Assembly (NCBI GenBank): GCA_003254925.1
Contig: QANZ01053186.1
Coordinates: 79,232 to 143,231, forward strand
DNA: 64,000 nucleotides
Direction of reading: 5' to 3'
From: Chamaecrista fasciculata
Taxonomy: Eukaryota > Streptophyta > Magnoliopsida > Fabales > Fabaceae
Shown: positions 46,574 through 55,873 of the stretch, in pieces
Position numbering within the stretch: position 1 is the stretch's first letter
Layout of the letters: each line of letters starts with the position of its first letter
Notes under the pieces: generated by a model
The model's database searches: none
What the model was told of the DNA's origin: nothing
The model's input: the letters and a program-made list of their open reading frames with translations, nothing else
Program-made: the position numbers and the translations under genes

Positions 46574-46919
46574 GGCAAAAACACCTTTTGCTCCCCAAAT
46601 TTTACAGTAACTATCAATTTTGTCCTCATTTTTTTTGTTGTAAATTTCATCCCCAATATTTCACATTTTGACCAAATTTTATCATTTGCTCTTACTTTAA
46701 CCAAATATCAAAAACATATTTTATGTGGTTGATGACATATAATATAAAATTGATAGAAAAATAAACTCAAATCCTAACTCAATTTAAAAAATAGGATGAA
46801 GTCTATGTTAATTTATTAAAAGAAGTTGGTCTAAAGACAAAATTGACTAAAAATGTGAAACATTGGAGACGAAATTGATAGTTGATGTAAAGTTTGGGGA
46901 CCAATAGAGTACATTTGCC
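46574..46919. mobile_element. inverted-repeat MITE (GGCAAAA family), copy 2
   Basis: 346 bp, ends GGCAAAAACACC and ACATTTGCC, with a 9-bp duplication TTAAATTTA/TTAAAATTA (46565-46573, 46920-46928; one mismatch). Related to the element at 31671 in a different intron of the paralogue, so the two are independent insertions. Confidence 0.75.
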
Positions 46920-48062
46920 TTAAAATTATTTGGGTTTTCTCAATCATAGTGAGTATGTGCTATTCAGTTTCATTCTTGCATTTCTTCAGTGCACTTCAGG
47001 AATTTCTGAATCCCACGTTTTGGAACCCTTATGTGAGTTCAGTTCGTCGAAGCCATTAAGAATTTCTTTGAGAAGATCTCTCACTTATAACCCTATTAAG
47101 TTTCTCAAATTGCTACCCGAAAGCTGCTCCGTAATTTGTCACACTCACATCTCAATGAACTTGAATTATGTGGTTACAATTTCAAGTTGTGTTTCTACAT
47201 AAAATTTCAAGTTAATAATTAATCTATATTTATTTTTTCCTTACTGTGTTCCACTATTGCAGGCTTATTACACTAGCTTCCTCATACCTATTTGGGCTAA
47301 TGATCCTGATGTTCGCAAGGCACTTCATATTAGAAAGGTATAGATGTATAATTGATGCATAAGAATAATTAAGAACGTAATTACTTGGTTTAAAATCTTA
47401 GAGAAATTGTATGCTATTCAGGGAAGTACAGGAAAATGGAAGCGTTGTCACTTTGATATGCCTTATCAGAACGATATCGCCGATAGTTTCCAGTTTCATG
47501 TAAATCTCAGTAGAAAAGGTTATCGTTCATTGGTATACAGGTTACGTTACGTTGCTCACAATATCATTCTATTAATACATATATATTTATTCATATATAT
47601 ATATATATAATATTATTGATGGAAATTAAATGCATTGATGTATTACAGTGGAGATCATGACCTGTTAGTTCCTTTCTTAGACTCTCAAGCGTGGATAAGA
47701 TCTTTGAATTACTCCATTGTGGATGACTGGAGACAATGGTATTCAAATGGCCAAGTTGCAGGGTATATATATATATTTCAAACTTACTTGAAATACTTAT
47801 AAGATATATATATTGGTTTGTTAAGCTATAAAAAAACCTCACCTTTTTTTTTTTCATTTCGGAAATAGATACAGAAGGACTTATTCCAACAAAATGACAT
47901 TTGCTACTGTGAAGGTAAGTTTTATTTGTCTAGCATCTATTATGTGGATGAAGTACATTCGAAAATTAATCATTAATCATTATTCTTTATTCTCTTTTAA
48001 TGGATACACAGGGTGCAGGACATACAGCTCCTAAATATAAACCTGAAGAATGTTTTGCTATG

Positions 48063-48387
48063 TGTAACGTGTCACCATGAGGATGAATTTGTGGCCCTGG
48101 ACAGATGGCAGGATCATGTGCATATGAAAGGCTAATGAAAGTAATTAATTAAATAGGGGATGGATGTGTGAGGAAAGGGTGAAGAATTGTTTTGTGATTT
48201 CTCTCTCTGGATTCTCTCTCTGAATTCTCCCTCCTTCTCTGATTTTGCTTCTCTCTCTCTTCTTGCTTCTCTTTTTTTCTCTTCCTCTTGTTATCTTTTA
48301 GTCCCTATTTGTTGCTTATGTATCAAAATCATCAATAAATATCAGTTTTATTTGAGTGCCTCTCTATCTTGTTATTAGCATATAACA
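48063..48387 (+). repeat. 5' LTR of the non-autonomous element
   Basis: 325 bp; a CT-rich middle (CTCTCTCTGAATTCTCCCTC). Has a TTAA duplication lacking in the 3' copy. Confidence 0.9.
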
Positions 48388-48418
48388 ATTGGTGCTTTCA
48401 TTGAGAGTGTGAACTCCC

Positions 48419-48919
48419 ATGGCAGACGATGATCGAGTGAAGGAACTTGCATCCCGCATGGAAAAGCTAGTGGATCTACTCAAGAGGCATGACAGTGAAC
48501 ATAACAAGAGAATGGAGCGTATAGAAGTCACATTGGACTCTCTGGCACGAACATTGACCTCTTCAGCCTCTGGTATGGAACGGATGAAGTTGCCGACAAC
48601 TCTGGCGTTCCCTGTTGCGGCGGCGTCACCCCTGCAGTACGGAAATACCTCTTCAACAACTCCAACGCAATTGCAGAATCAAGCATCTACGTTCAAGGAC
48701 ATCTCTAATGCCTTGCGTCGTCTCAAGGAGTCCGTCGAAACTCGTGATGTTGATGACAAGGAGTATGTGATCTCAAGCGATCTCAGTTTGGCCGTCGGCA
48801 ATGTCAAACCAGCGAATGACAAGAAACTGCTGCTCGCAAAAACGGAATCGCAAACCCAAAAAATTTTTATCGGCATTCATATACGAGTACAAGTCTGGGC
48901 ACTCACCTACAGTTGTTGA
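48419..48919 (+). CDS. gag-N-terminus-like ORF of the LTR element
   Basis: 166 residues from an ATG 32 bp past the LTR. Residues 1-55 (MADDDRVKELASRMEKLVDL and following) are charged and predicted coiled coil, like the start of gag-pol polyproteins of plant gypsy elements. No capsid core is recognisable. The frame ends inside the start of the overlapping 503-codon frame. Confidence 0.6.
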   Translation: MADDDRVKELASRMEKLVDLLKRHDSEHNKRMERIEVTLDSLARTLTSSASGMERMKLPTTLAFPVAAASPLQYGNTSSTTPTQLQNQASTFKDISNALRRLKESVETRDVDDKEYVISSDLSLAVGNVKPANDKKLLLAKTESQTQKIFIGIHIRVQVWALTYSC

Positions 48920-50312
48920 TTCCTTGTCCCAATTCATCAAGAGGGAAGTCTCGTTGCAACTGATAGTCGACCATTATTTCATGGTTCGACTTATTCAGGT
49001 GGGCAATCACACTGGTTTGGCTCTCATGTTCGATTATCCTTGCTCTCTCATGTTCGATTATCCTTGCTCTGTGTTTGTTTTTGTGCCGTCGTTCTGGGTC
49101 TTAGTCGACAACAATTATGCCTTAGAAGGAGCTTCTAGGGTTTGCAATGTCAAGTTGAATGTCCATGGTGAGAGAATCAGGGTTTCGGCCCATGCCTTGC
49201 CCCTTCTGGAATCAAATTACCTAACCAGCATCATTAAGATTTTTCGTAGGGACCTTTGGGTCACTCTTCAAAAGAACCCACGTCTTATGGCCCAACAAAT
49301 TGTAGTCCATTTAGTTACCATGGCATGGGTCCCATTGGGCCTAAATTTAGTGGACCCACATGGCTTGATTTTAAGTCCAATTGTTTTCCTTCCAACTGCC
49401 GCAGAATTACCCAAGTTCATCCCTAAATTGGTTGATTCATCATTCCATTCTATGGTATACTCGTCGTACCAACAAATTCAGCTCCAATGCTTCACTACTC
49501 AATCTCTTCATGTGGGCATTCACATTGGTTTGGATCCAATGTTTGGTGACCATTCACCATTACACTGTTGGCCGTCGACGTTACACGATCACCAGGCCGT
49601 TGAGCTTCTAGTGGGTGCACATAATTTTGTTTATCCTATAGTTCAAATTCCCGTCGGCGAACCTCCCCCCTCAAAAGCGTCACTCTCGTGGGTAAATTCC
49701 TCCTCGGCTCTATTGAATTTTCCATGCTCTGTTTTGGTTTTTCACAGTATTCTAGTTGGTGATGCCTTGTTCAATCCTCTCAAGTTGTTTCCTCAATGCT
49801 ACCAAGCTCGTAGGGACCGGTTTGCAGAGTGTTATCAAGCCCATCGGCAAATTCAGGTTGTCGACTCTGTTTTTGTGGGACTACCGTCATACCAACAACA
49901 CTTTGTGCACTCTTGGATGATACAGAAACTTAGTTTATATTTCCTGATTATCATGCCCATTATGAAGTGTATTGATGAGATGGGGTACTACTTTCAAATT
50001 CCTAAATCTGTAAGCCTACCCTATAATTCTTTCACCTTGCACTTGACGCAGTATGAACAAATATGTGGGATAAACGAGCTGGTTTTAATTCATCTGCAAT
50101 TGCACCGGCGGGAATTTTCGGGACTTCAACTTATTCCCCTGTTATGCTTTGACTATGTGAAGTGTGTGTCGGCCATACTACAGCCAATCCATTTTTGGTC
50201 GCATGGGACGGTTGCGTACTGCCGTCGTGAGAGTTTCTTGCCGAATTTCAAGCGCGATCACCTTCTTCCGACCTTGCGGACAAGGTCGCTTTCTAAGAGG
50301 GGAGTAATGTAA
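48801..50312 (+). CDS. 503-codon ORF of unknown function in the LTR element
   Basis: An uninterrupted frame, one frame off the upstream ORF and overlapping it by 119 bp, ending 5 bp inside the 3' LTR. I recognise no RT, protease, integrase, RNase H or env-like motif. It is rich in His, Leu, Val, Ser and aromatic residues, with hydrophobic patches and a 24-bp duplication (CTCATGTTCGATTATCCTTG repeated). Such a long frame is very unlikely by chance at this base composition, yet it may be a shifted frame of an older coding region. Ribosomal access to its ATG would need reinitiation or frameshifting. Confidence 0.4.
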   Translation: MSNQRMTRNCCSQKRNRKPKKFLSAFIYEYKSGHSPTVVDSLSQFIKREVSLQLIVDHYFMVRLIQVGNHTGLALMFDYPCSLMFDYPCSVFVFVPSFWVLVDNNYALEGASRVCNVKLNVHGERIRVSAHALPLLESNYLTSIIKIFRRDLWVTLQKNPRLMAQQIVVHLVTMAWVPLGLNLVDPHGLILSPIVFLPTAAELPKFIPKLVDSSFHSMVYSSYQQIQLQCFTTQSLHVGIHIGLDPMFGDHSPLHCWPSTLHDHQAVELLVGAHNFVYPIVQIPVGEPPPSKASLSWVNSSSALLNFPCSVLVFHSILVGDALFNPLKLFPQCYQARRDRFAECYQAHRQIQVVDSVFVGLPSYQQHFVHSWMIQKLSLYFLIIMPIMKCIDEMGYYFQIPKSVSLPYNSFTLHLTQYEQICGINELVLIHLQLHRREFSGLQLIPLLCFDYVKCVSAILQPIHFWSHGTVAYCRRESFLPNFKRDHLLPTLRTRSLSKRGVM

Positions 50313-50629
50313 CGTGTCACCATGAGGATGAATTTGTGGTCCCTGGAGAGATGGCAGGATCATGTGCATATGAAAGGCTAATGAAAGTAATTAAATAGGG
50401 GATGGATGTGTGAGGAAAGGGTGAAGAATTGTTTTGTGATTTCGCTCTCTGGATTCTCTCTCTGAATTCTCCCTCCTTCTCTGATTCTGCTTCTCTCTCT
50501 CTTCTTGCTTCTCTTTCTTTCTCTTCCTCTTGTTATCTTTTAGTCCCTATTTGTTGCTTATGTATCAAAATCATCGATGAATATCAGTTTTATTTGAGTG
50601 CCTCTCTATCTTGTTATTAGCATATAACA
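50308..50629 (+). repeat. 3' LTR of the non-autonomous element
   Basis: 322 bp; about 98% identical to the 5' copy excluding indels. Confidence 0.9.
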
Positions 50630-50667
50630 CTATGTTTAGTCGATGGATATATAATAAGCCTTTGTAG

Positions 50668-52915
50668 GAGAAACTATCATGATGACTAGCATAGAAGATC
50701 GAATTGCAGAGAATTTAAACCCGATCTTTTCCACACGAAGTAGAAAGTGTGATGTCATTGCTATTTCTCACTTTCTCTTAAAAGATACCCCCAGTTAGCT
50801 TTCGAAACTTTTGTAATTGGACTTCGTTTTGTACGGATTTCATTGAGTTAATAAATCGCCAATGGGATACTAAAAAACAAAGTTAAAAAGATTATGTAGT
50901 CTGGTTATGGAGGTCATCCATAAATGAAAATATGATGATATTGTTCTTATTAATTTAACAACGAGCCTGTACACTTGAACTCGATCGTGTCAAGCAAGGG
51001 TTTTCATCGAAGTTGTCACGACTCACGACCCGAATACTCATTGCCACCTTTGATTTGATGCCATCATAATTCTACTTCAACTATGCTTTCAAAATTACAT
51101 GCTTGGGCCCAAAGGCAAGAAAACACAAGCAGAACAGTAATATAGACGTCTCTTTTCGCGAGAATTTGAACCTAAATTCATCACATTATGAAAAATTAAC
51201 TTTTGTTTTTGCTAGACCCAACTCTAGTTGGTCAACCTTGTGAATTTTAACTATAGTATAGATATAGATGCTATCCAGCAATGTTTTGATTGATGTCTTT
51301 ATCCTTGAATCCTAATCTTGTTTTTCCAGTATGTACAAGCTAAGGTGGTAACATGATTTGTAGATTGTAATAAATTGTAAGTTGAAGCAAGAAAAGTGAG
51401 AGTGTGTTTCCTGACATCCAAGTTATTGTCTGATAGATCCGTGAGTTGGCTAAGTCTTAGGATATAACCATGCTGAATAAAGATTTTGTTGGATATTCCA
51501 CCAAAACAAACACAATAATTGTACGAGTATTTTGTATGGATTGCATCTTAAGTGGATAGCCATGAGATAGTGGTGGTGGGGTTACCCTTTTTGGAATGGT
51601 CCCAATTGGCTGAAAATGAAACTCTGGGCATTGGTTTCAGTTGGATTTGTTGTCTATTTCAGGTATTCCAAGGGGACTACTACCTTACCATTTTTACCCA
51701 CCCACACTTTGTAGTTACTAGTGAAATAGGCTAGCAATGGCTACTTACGAGTTCTTTATTCTTCATTTGTTAAAAAAATTTCAAATTTATATATTATTAA
51801 TATATATATATATATCTGAGTAAATTATTTATTTGGTCCCTAAAGATGATAAATTTATCAGTTTAGTCCCTCAAAGATAAAATTATAAAATCTAACCCTA
51901 AAAGATGTAATTTTTGTTAAGATATTAATTTAAATTTAATGGTTAATATAATTTTAACATTAATTATTAAGTATAATATCAACAAAATTTAAAATCATTG
52001 TGAATTTTTCATTGGATCAGGCATTAAAATTTAATTAGTATTTTTAACAAAAAAATACTAAATTGATTGTAATTCCACCTTTGGAGACTAAATCTTATAA
52101 GTTTATCTTTCAAGGACTAAATTGAAAATTTTATCATCTTTTAGAGACCAAATCATTAATTACTCTATACATATTTGTATACAAATTTCATTGACCAAAA
52201 TGGAGAATGGATTATGCCATTTTAGAATTATATTTTGTGAAGTTAAATTATACAGTGGGTTCTCTGAAAGATTACATCAATTATCTTTTTGTAAAAAAAG
52301 AAAAAAAAAAAAAACTACTGCAAAAGGGAACTGTGGATAAATACTAACACAAGGTGTCTCCCTCCCCTGTCTTTCTCTTCTGACTGCCTGCTGACAACTG
52401 AGAAATCCTTGGCTATTGAAAGCACTCTAACGTTTTGGTTGTGATTTGTGAAGGTGTGAACTACCAGTTTTCTGCATCCCAACAATCTAATTATTCTATT
52501 ATTTTTCTTTTCCCTGTCAGTGAATGCATGGTTTTGTTAACTTGTGGGATGAATTACTGTGTGTTGAAAATATAAAAAGGATGAACACCTTCTAAATTCT
52601 AATGCAGGCTATGTGTAATATTGTAGCTGGACGGGAAGAAGACCAGCAGGTCCCAATTCCCATTGATGCTGGCCTCAGATGGCAATAAAAATAGAAAGAA
52701 ACCTTAGTTTTATGTATTCTATTATTAGGTTGTTTTAAACTGCAGTGAAAGCAGCATAAAGCACTGAAATTACACCCAAAGAGTTTTATGCCTTCCAAAG
52801 AGAAAAGAAAAGGAGTTCCCATTGACATTGAATGGATTAACCTTTGACATCCCAGGGTCTGTCTTTGGACATTGATGCAGCATCATAGATTAAAAAAACG
52901 CTACCAAAAATTGTT
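50668..52915. other. intergenic, SCPL H to SOFL gene
   Basis: Convergent spacer with 3' flanks of both genes. Apart from the MITE at 51818-52165 and an A-run near 52300, nothing is recognised; short frames here show no family motif. Confidence 0.55.
51818..52165. mobile_element. inverted-repeat MITE (GAGTAAAT ends), 348 bp
   Basis: Left GAGTAAATTATTTATTTGGTCCC pairs with right GACCAAATCATTAATTACTC; the inner arms (TAAATTTATCAGTTTAGTCCC) also pair. A clean target-site duplication is not seen in the AT run. Confidence 0.65.
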
Positions 52916-53742
52916 TCACTTCACTTTTCCTTCACCGAAATCACCTAAAGACAGGAGATAAATACCCCAACAAATGAAGATAAGAAACTTTCTAGCTTAT
53001 TTTCTGGAAGCGGTCAACAAATAAAATATAGATGACAGTGCGCACCTGGTTCTCCTGATGATTGTTTGCCATCAATTGAGTGCTTAAAGAAATTGAAGTG
53101 CTTCTGGAATTTAGGCTTCACCTGCAAAGTTTTGATAAAACGTGATGTAAAATGAGAAGGTGGGTAATGAGCGTACTGTAATGAAAAATGAAATAAATGG
53201 TTAAAAACTGGATATGGTACCTTTAATCTTGCAGCAGAGAAACCTTGAGAAAAATTCAGTGCACTATCCACTGCTCCATTCCCTGAGAAACTGACTTTCT
53301 TCTGTTAAATTATAAAAGAACCCATTAAAAGAATTAGTGGCTGAGTTCGAAATCACAGACCAAGAGCATGTCAAATACATGATTAAATTATATTTCTTGC
53401 CTTGGGAAGACTTTGAACAGGGGAGCTGGCAGTGTCATCTAGTTGATGATTTTTCCCACTTTCTTTGACCTTTTTGGATTGAGAAGTAGAAGAATGATAG
53501 GGGTGCCAATTTTCACTAACGAACTTATCAACTTCATCATGGTAATGTGGAGGCCCAGAAGAAGCATCAGACACCATTGATAAATCTTCTTCCTCATCCT
53601 CCAGTTTTGCTACCTTTCCTTCATATTCTGAGATCCCACTACTCTCCAAATGATTTTCCCAACGAGAGGATTGATCTAGATAATGGGTCCAACCAGATTC
53701 ACTAGGACTAGCACTATTGTATTGTGAACCTGATAAATCCAT
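52916..53742 (-). CDS. SOFL: SOB FIVE-LIKE (SOFL) protein
   Basis: Four exons on minus, 175 residues: 53401-53742, 53221-53301, 53046-53121, 52916-52944. The first intron has a GC donor (AAG|GCAAGA); the others are GT-AG. The two family blocks are visible: SGWTHYLDQSS at residues about 18-28 and EEEDLSMVSDASSGPP at about 52-67. The rest is polar and probably disordered. The family is plant-specific and is reported to raise cytokinin levels and responses; its biochemical activity is unknown. ATG 53742 (MDLSGSQ) fits the family start; an in-frame ATG at 53769 would add nine residues. The short last exon (GDFGEGKVK) is inferred from splice signals only. Confidence 0.85.
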
Positions 53743-53867
53743 TTCACCCTTATTTCTTCTTGTAATCATATACTAAGGTGGGAGGTTATCTTACAGATTC
53801 TCAATATCAGTGATCAAGCAAAATAACTCTGAGGTGAAGCTACTTTGCTTTTTCTCACTCTCTTGTT

Positions 53868-53877
53868 CTTATATAAG
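53868..53877 (-). promoter_or_regulatory. candidate TATA box of the SOFL gene
   Basis: CTTATATAAG (palindromic) about 130 bp upstream of ATG 53742, giving a 5' leader of about 100 bp. Confidence 0.55.
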
Positions 53878-53879
53878 TA

Positions 53880-54309
53880 GAAGAGAAGAAGAGTGGAAGA
53901 AGAATATATAATTCATGGCTAATTATTTTTAAATGTGAACCTTATCATTTCTTCTCTTTATTTTGTTTTATAAGTGACTTCAATCGCCAAATTCATTAAC
54001 CCAGACATTATTAAAGTAGCTCTACTCATGCTGAAATTGTACCCGGTGTGATTATTTAGTTGCCATTGTCAATTTCTAGAAACTCTAAATTGAAGCCTAA
54101 ATTAATTTAAGGAACAAATTATGGTGAAAAGGCTACAAAAATAACCAATAATAGAGTTATGAGCTATATATGAGATGATATAACATAGTTAAGGATTTAA
54201 AGTCATCTTAGCTGCGAGTAGAACAATAGACGACATGACTATTTAATACATATGAAAAAAAAAAGTTTAAAAAAACACCATTTTAACACATTTCAATTTA
54301 AGAGACTTA
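53880..54309. other. upstream region of the SOFL gene
   Basis: AT-rich promoter-side DNA; no other feature recognised. Confidence 0.5.
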
Positions 54310-55873
54310 GTCCAGTTCGTTTGCGCTTTGATTATAATCCGTTATGATTATAATTGTAATAAGCATGTTTGTTTACGCTTTTTTTCTAATCAAATTATAA
54401 TCATGATTTTTTTGTAATCAAACACACTCAATTACACTTAGACCCCTATATATATATACCTATAATTACCTATACTTTAATACAATCAATCACCCATCAC
54501 AAGGGCAAAATGGTCATTTACCCCACTATTGGGCCAATTTGTAAATAATCATTCTTGTATTTGGGCTAAATTGTTATTTTGCCCAAGTAATTTAGGATTC
54601 AAATTTATAATTTAGCCCTTGTCTTCATCTCTCCCTCCTCTCTCCCGTCTCTCACTCTCTCTCTCAATCCAAACTCTTTTTTTTATCTTCATGTTTGTGC
54701 TTGACAGTGAAGATTGAAATTCTGAATCTGTTTTGGCGTTTTTGAGGATGAGTGCTAAATATTAACATGAATCTGTTTGGAATAGCAATCCGAGTGCCAA
54801 ATATTGAATCTGTCTTGGCGTTTTGGTGTTTTTGAGGACGAGTTCTAAATATTAGCAGTGAAGTCAAAAACGTTTATGTGATATTGATTGAAATTTTGAC
54901 TTTGTTTTGTTATTCGTGTGAAATGATAATAACTGAATGAAACATTTAAGGTAGATGTTATTCATGTTAACATGCTTGGAACTGGGTACAAGTGCTTGGA
55001 ATGGGTTTCTCACTTTGAGGACGATTCTCTGCCGGAGCTCTCTCTCTTGTACCCAGTTCGGACGAAGCAAGCGAAGACATCGCCGGAAAAGCTGTCTGAA
55101 CCGGAAGCTATGCCGGTATCAGTGAAAACTTCCTGTTTTCCATATAAAATACCGACAAAATCGAGAAGCACGAAATCTAGAAACGCCAACGCTTGAACAT
55201 GGTCACTTAGCCCCTTGCTTTCGCCGTCGTCGTCATCCGCTTCTGATGAACCGCTGGAGAAGAAGTAGAAGAAGACGATGAAGAAGAGAATGACGGAAGG
55301 AGAGAGAAAGAGAGAACCCAAAAATAAACCAGATTGAATACTTATTTCGGGTTCGAGGCTTTTTTTTTCTTCTCTCTCATCTTATGCGAAATGGTGGACC
55401 AATTTTTTTTGGTGGTCCACCGAATATCGGGGCCTGATTCGAAAAAATACTACACTTTAGTCCTTTTGGTCCACCATTTCGTAGGCAAAAATGAGTTCGG
55501 TCGACTAAACAAAATAATCACCTCCAAAGTTGCATATGATTATAATCATAATTTCACATTTTTCAAGGCAAAACAGTGACATAATTTATTTTTTTTTTTT
55601 TAAGCAACAATCACATCCAAACACACTTTGATTATAATCAAATCATATCTTACTTTTTCCAACTTTTTCTTCCATCTCTACTCCTATACAATTTATCAAT
55701 TTCCTTACCCTTCTATCTACCAACCACAATCATTACATACCCATTTGAATAATTTCACACCAAATAATCAACTTTCATCCAAACACCAATACACAAATAA
55801 TCAACTTTGATTATAATCATACTCTTGATTATAATCAAAGCAGATTTTATTATAAGTGCAAACGAACGGAGCC
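54310..55873. mobile_element. PIF/Harbinger-type element with TGATTATAATCA subterminal palindromes
   Basis: Ends GTCCAGTTCGTTTGCGC and GCAAACGAACGGAGCC with TTA on both sides (54307-54309, 55874-55876), 1564 bp. TGATTATAATCA-type palindromes crowd both ends (54331-54425, 55535-55640, 55806-55850). An internal pair GAAATGGTGGACCAA/TTGGTCCACCATTTC lies at 55388-55484. No transposase. The middle (about 54600-55330) is less AT-rich and may be acquired DNA. Confidence 0.75.
55010..55321 (-). CDS. hypothetical 103-residue ORF inside the Harbinger-type element
   Basis: Starts MGSLFLSPSVILFFIVFFYF, a signal-anchor-like hydrophobic run, followed by an acidic stretch (EADDDDGES) and a Ser-rich tail. 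No family recognised. It may be a fragment of a captured host gene. The plus strand also has a short frame (54972-55196), so coding status is uncertain. Confidence 0.3.
   Translation of the reverse strand: MGSLFLSPSVILFFIVFFYFFSSGSSEADDDDGESKGLSDHVQALAFLDFVLLDFVGILYGKQEVFTDTGIASGSDSFSGDVFACFVRTGYKRESSGRESSSK

Larger units (their letters stand above)
48063..50629 (+). mobile_element. non-autonomous LTR retrotransposon in exon 14 of pseudogene H
   Basis: LTRs 48063-48387 (325 bp) and 50308-50629 (322 bp) start TGTAACG, end ATATAACA and differ by six substitutions and two indels. TSD is CTATG (48058-48062, 50630-50634). A purine tract AAGAGGGGAGTAA precedes the 3' LTR; ATTGGTGCTTTCATTGAGAG follows the 5' LTR at the primer-site position. 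The 1.9-kb interior has a gag-N-terminus-like frame and a 503-codon frame but no RT or integrase. Confidence 0.92.
36567..50667 (+). pseudogene. SCPL pseudogene H (type II), split by several insertions
   Basis: Recognisable exons: 3 (36567-36643), 4 (39203-39288, internally deleted, 86 for 114 bp), 5 (39381-39483), 6 (46072-46110, +1 bp), 7 (46180-46278), 8 (46358-46444), 9 (46990-47130), 10 (47263-47337), 11 (47422-47540), 12 (47649-47762), 13 (47869-47914), 14 (48012-48062 joined to 50635-50667). Exons 1-2 are missing. Exon 5 reads GGSSYSG for GGDSYSG. A gypsy element lies in intron 5 and another LTR element splits exon 14 inside ECFAM|FSRW. Exons 7-13 are otherwise open, so decay is recent. 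It may still yield partial transcripts but not a working enzyme. Confidence 0.9.
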
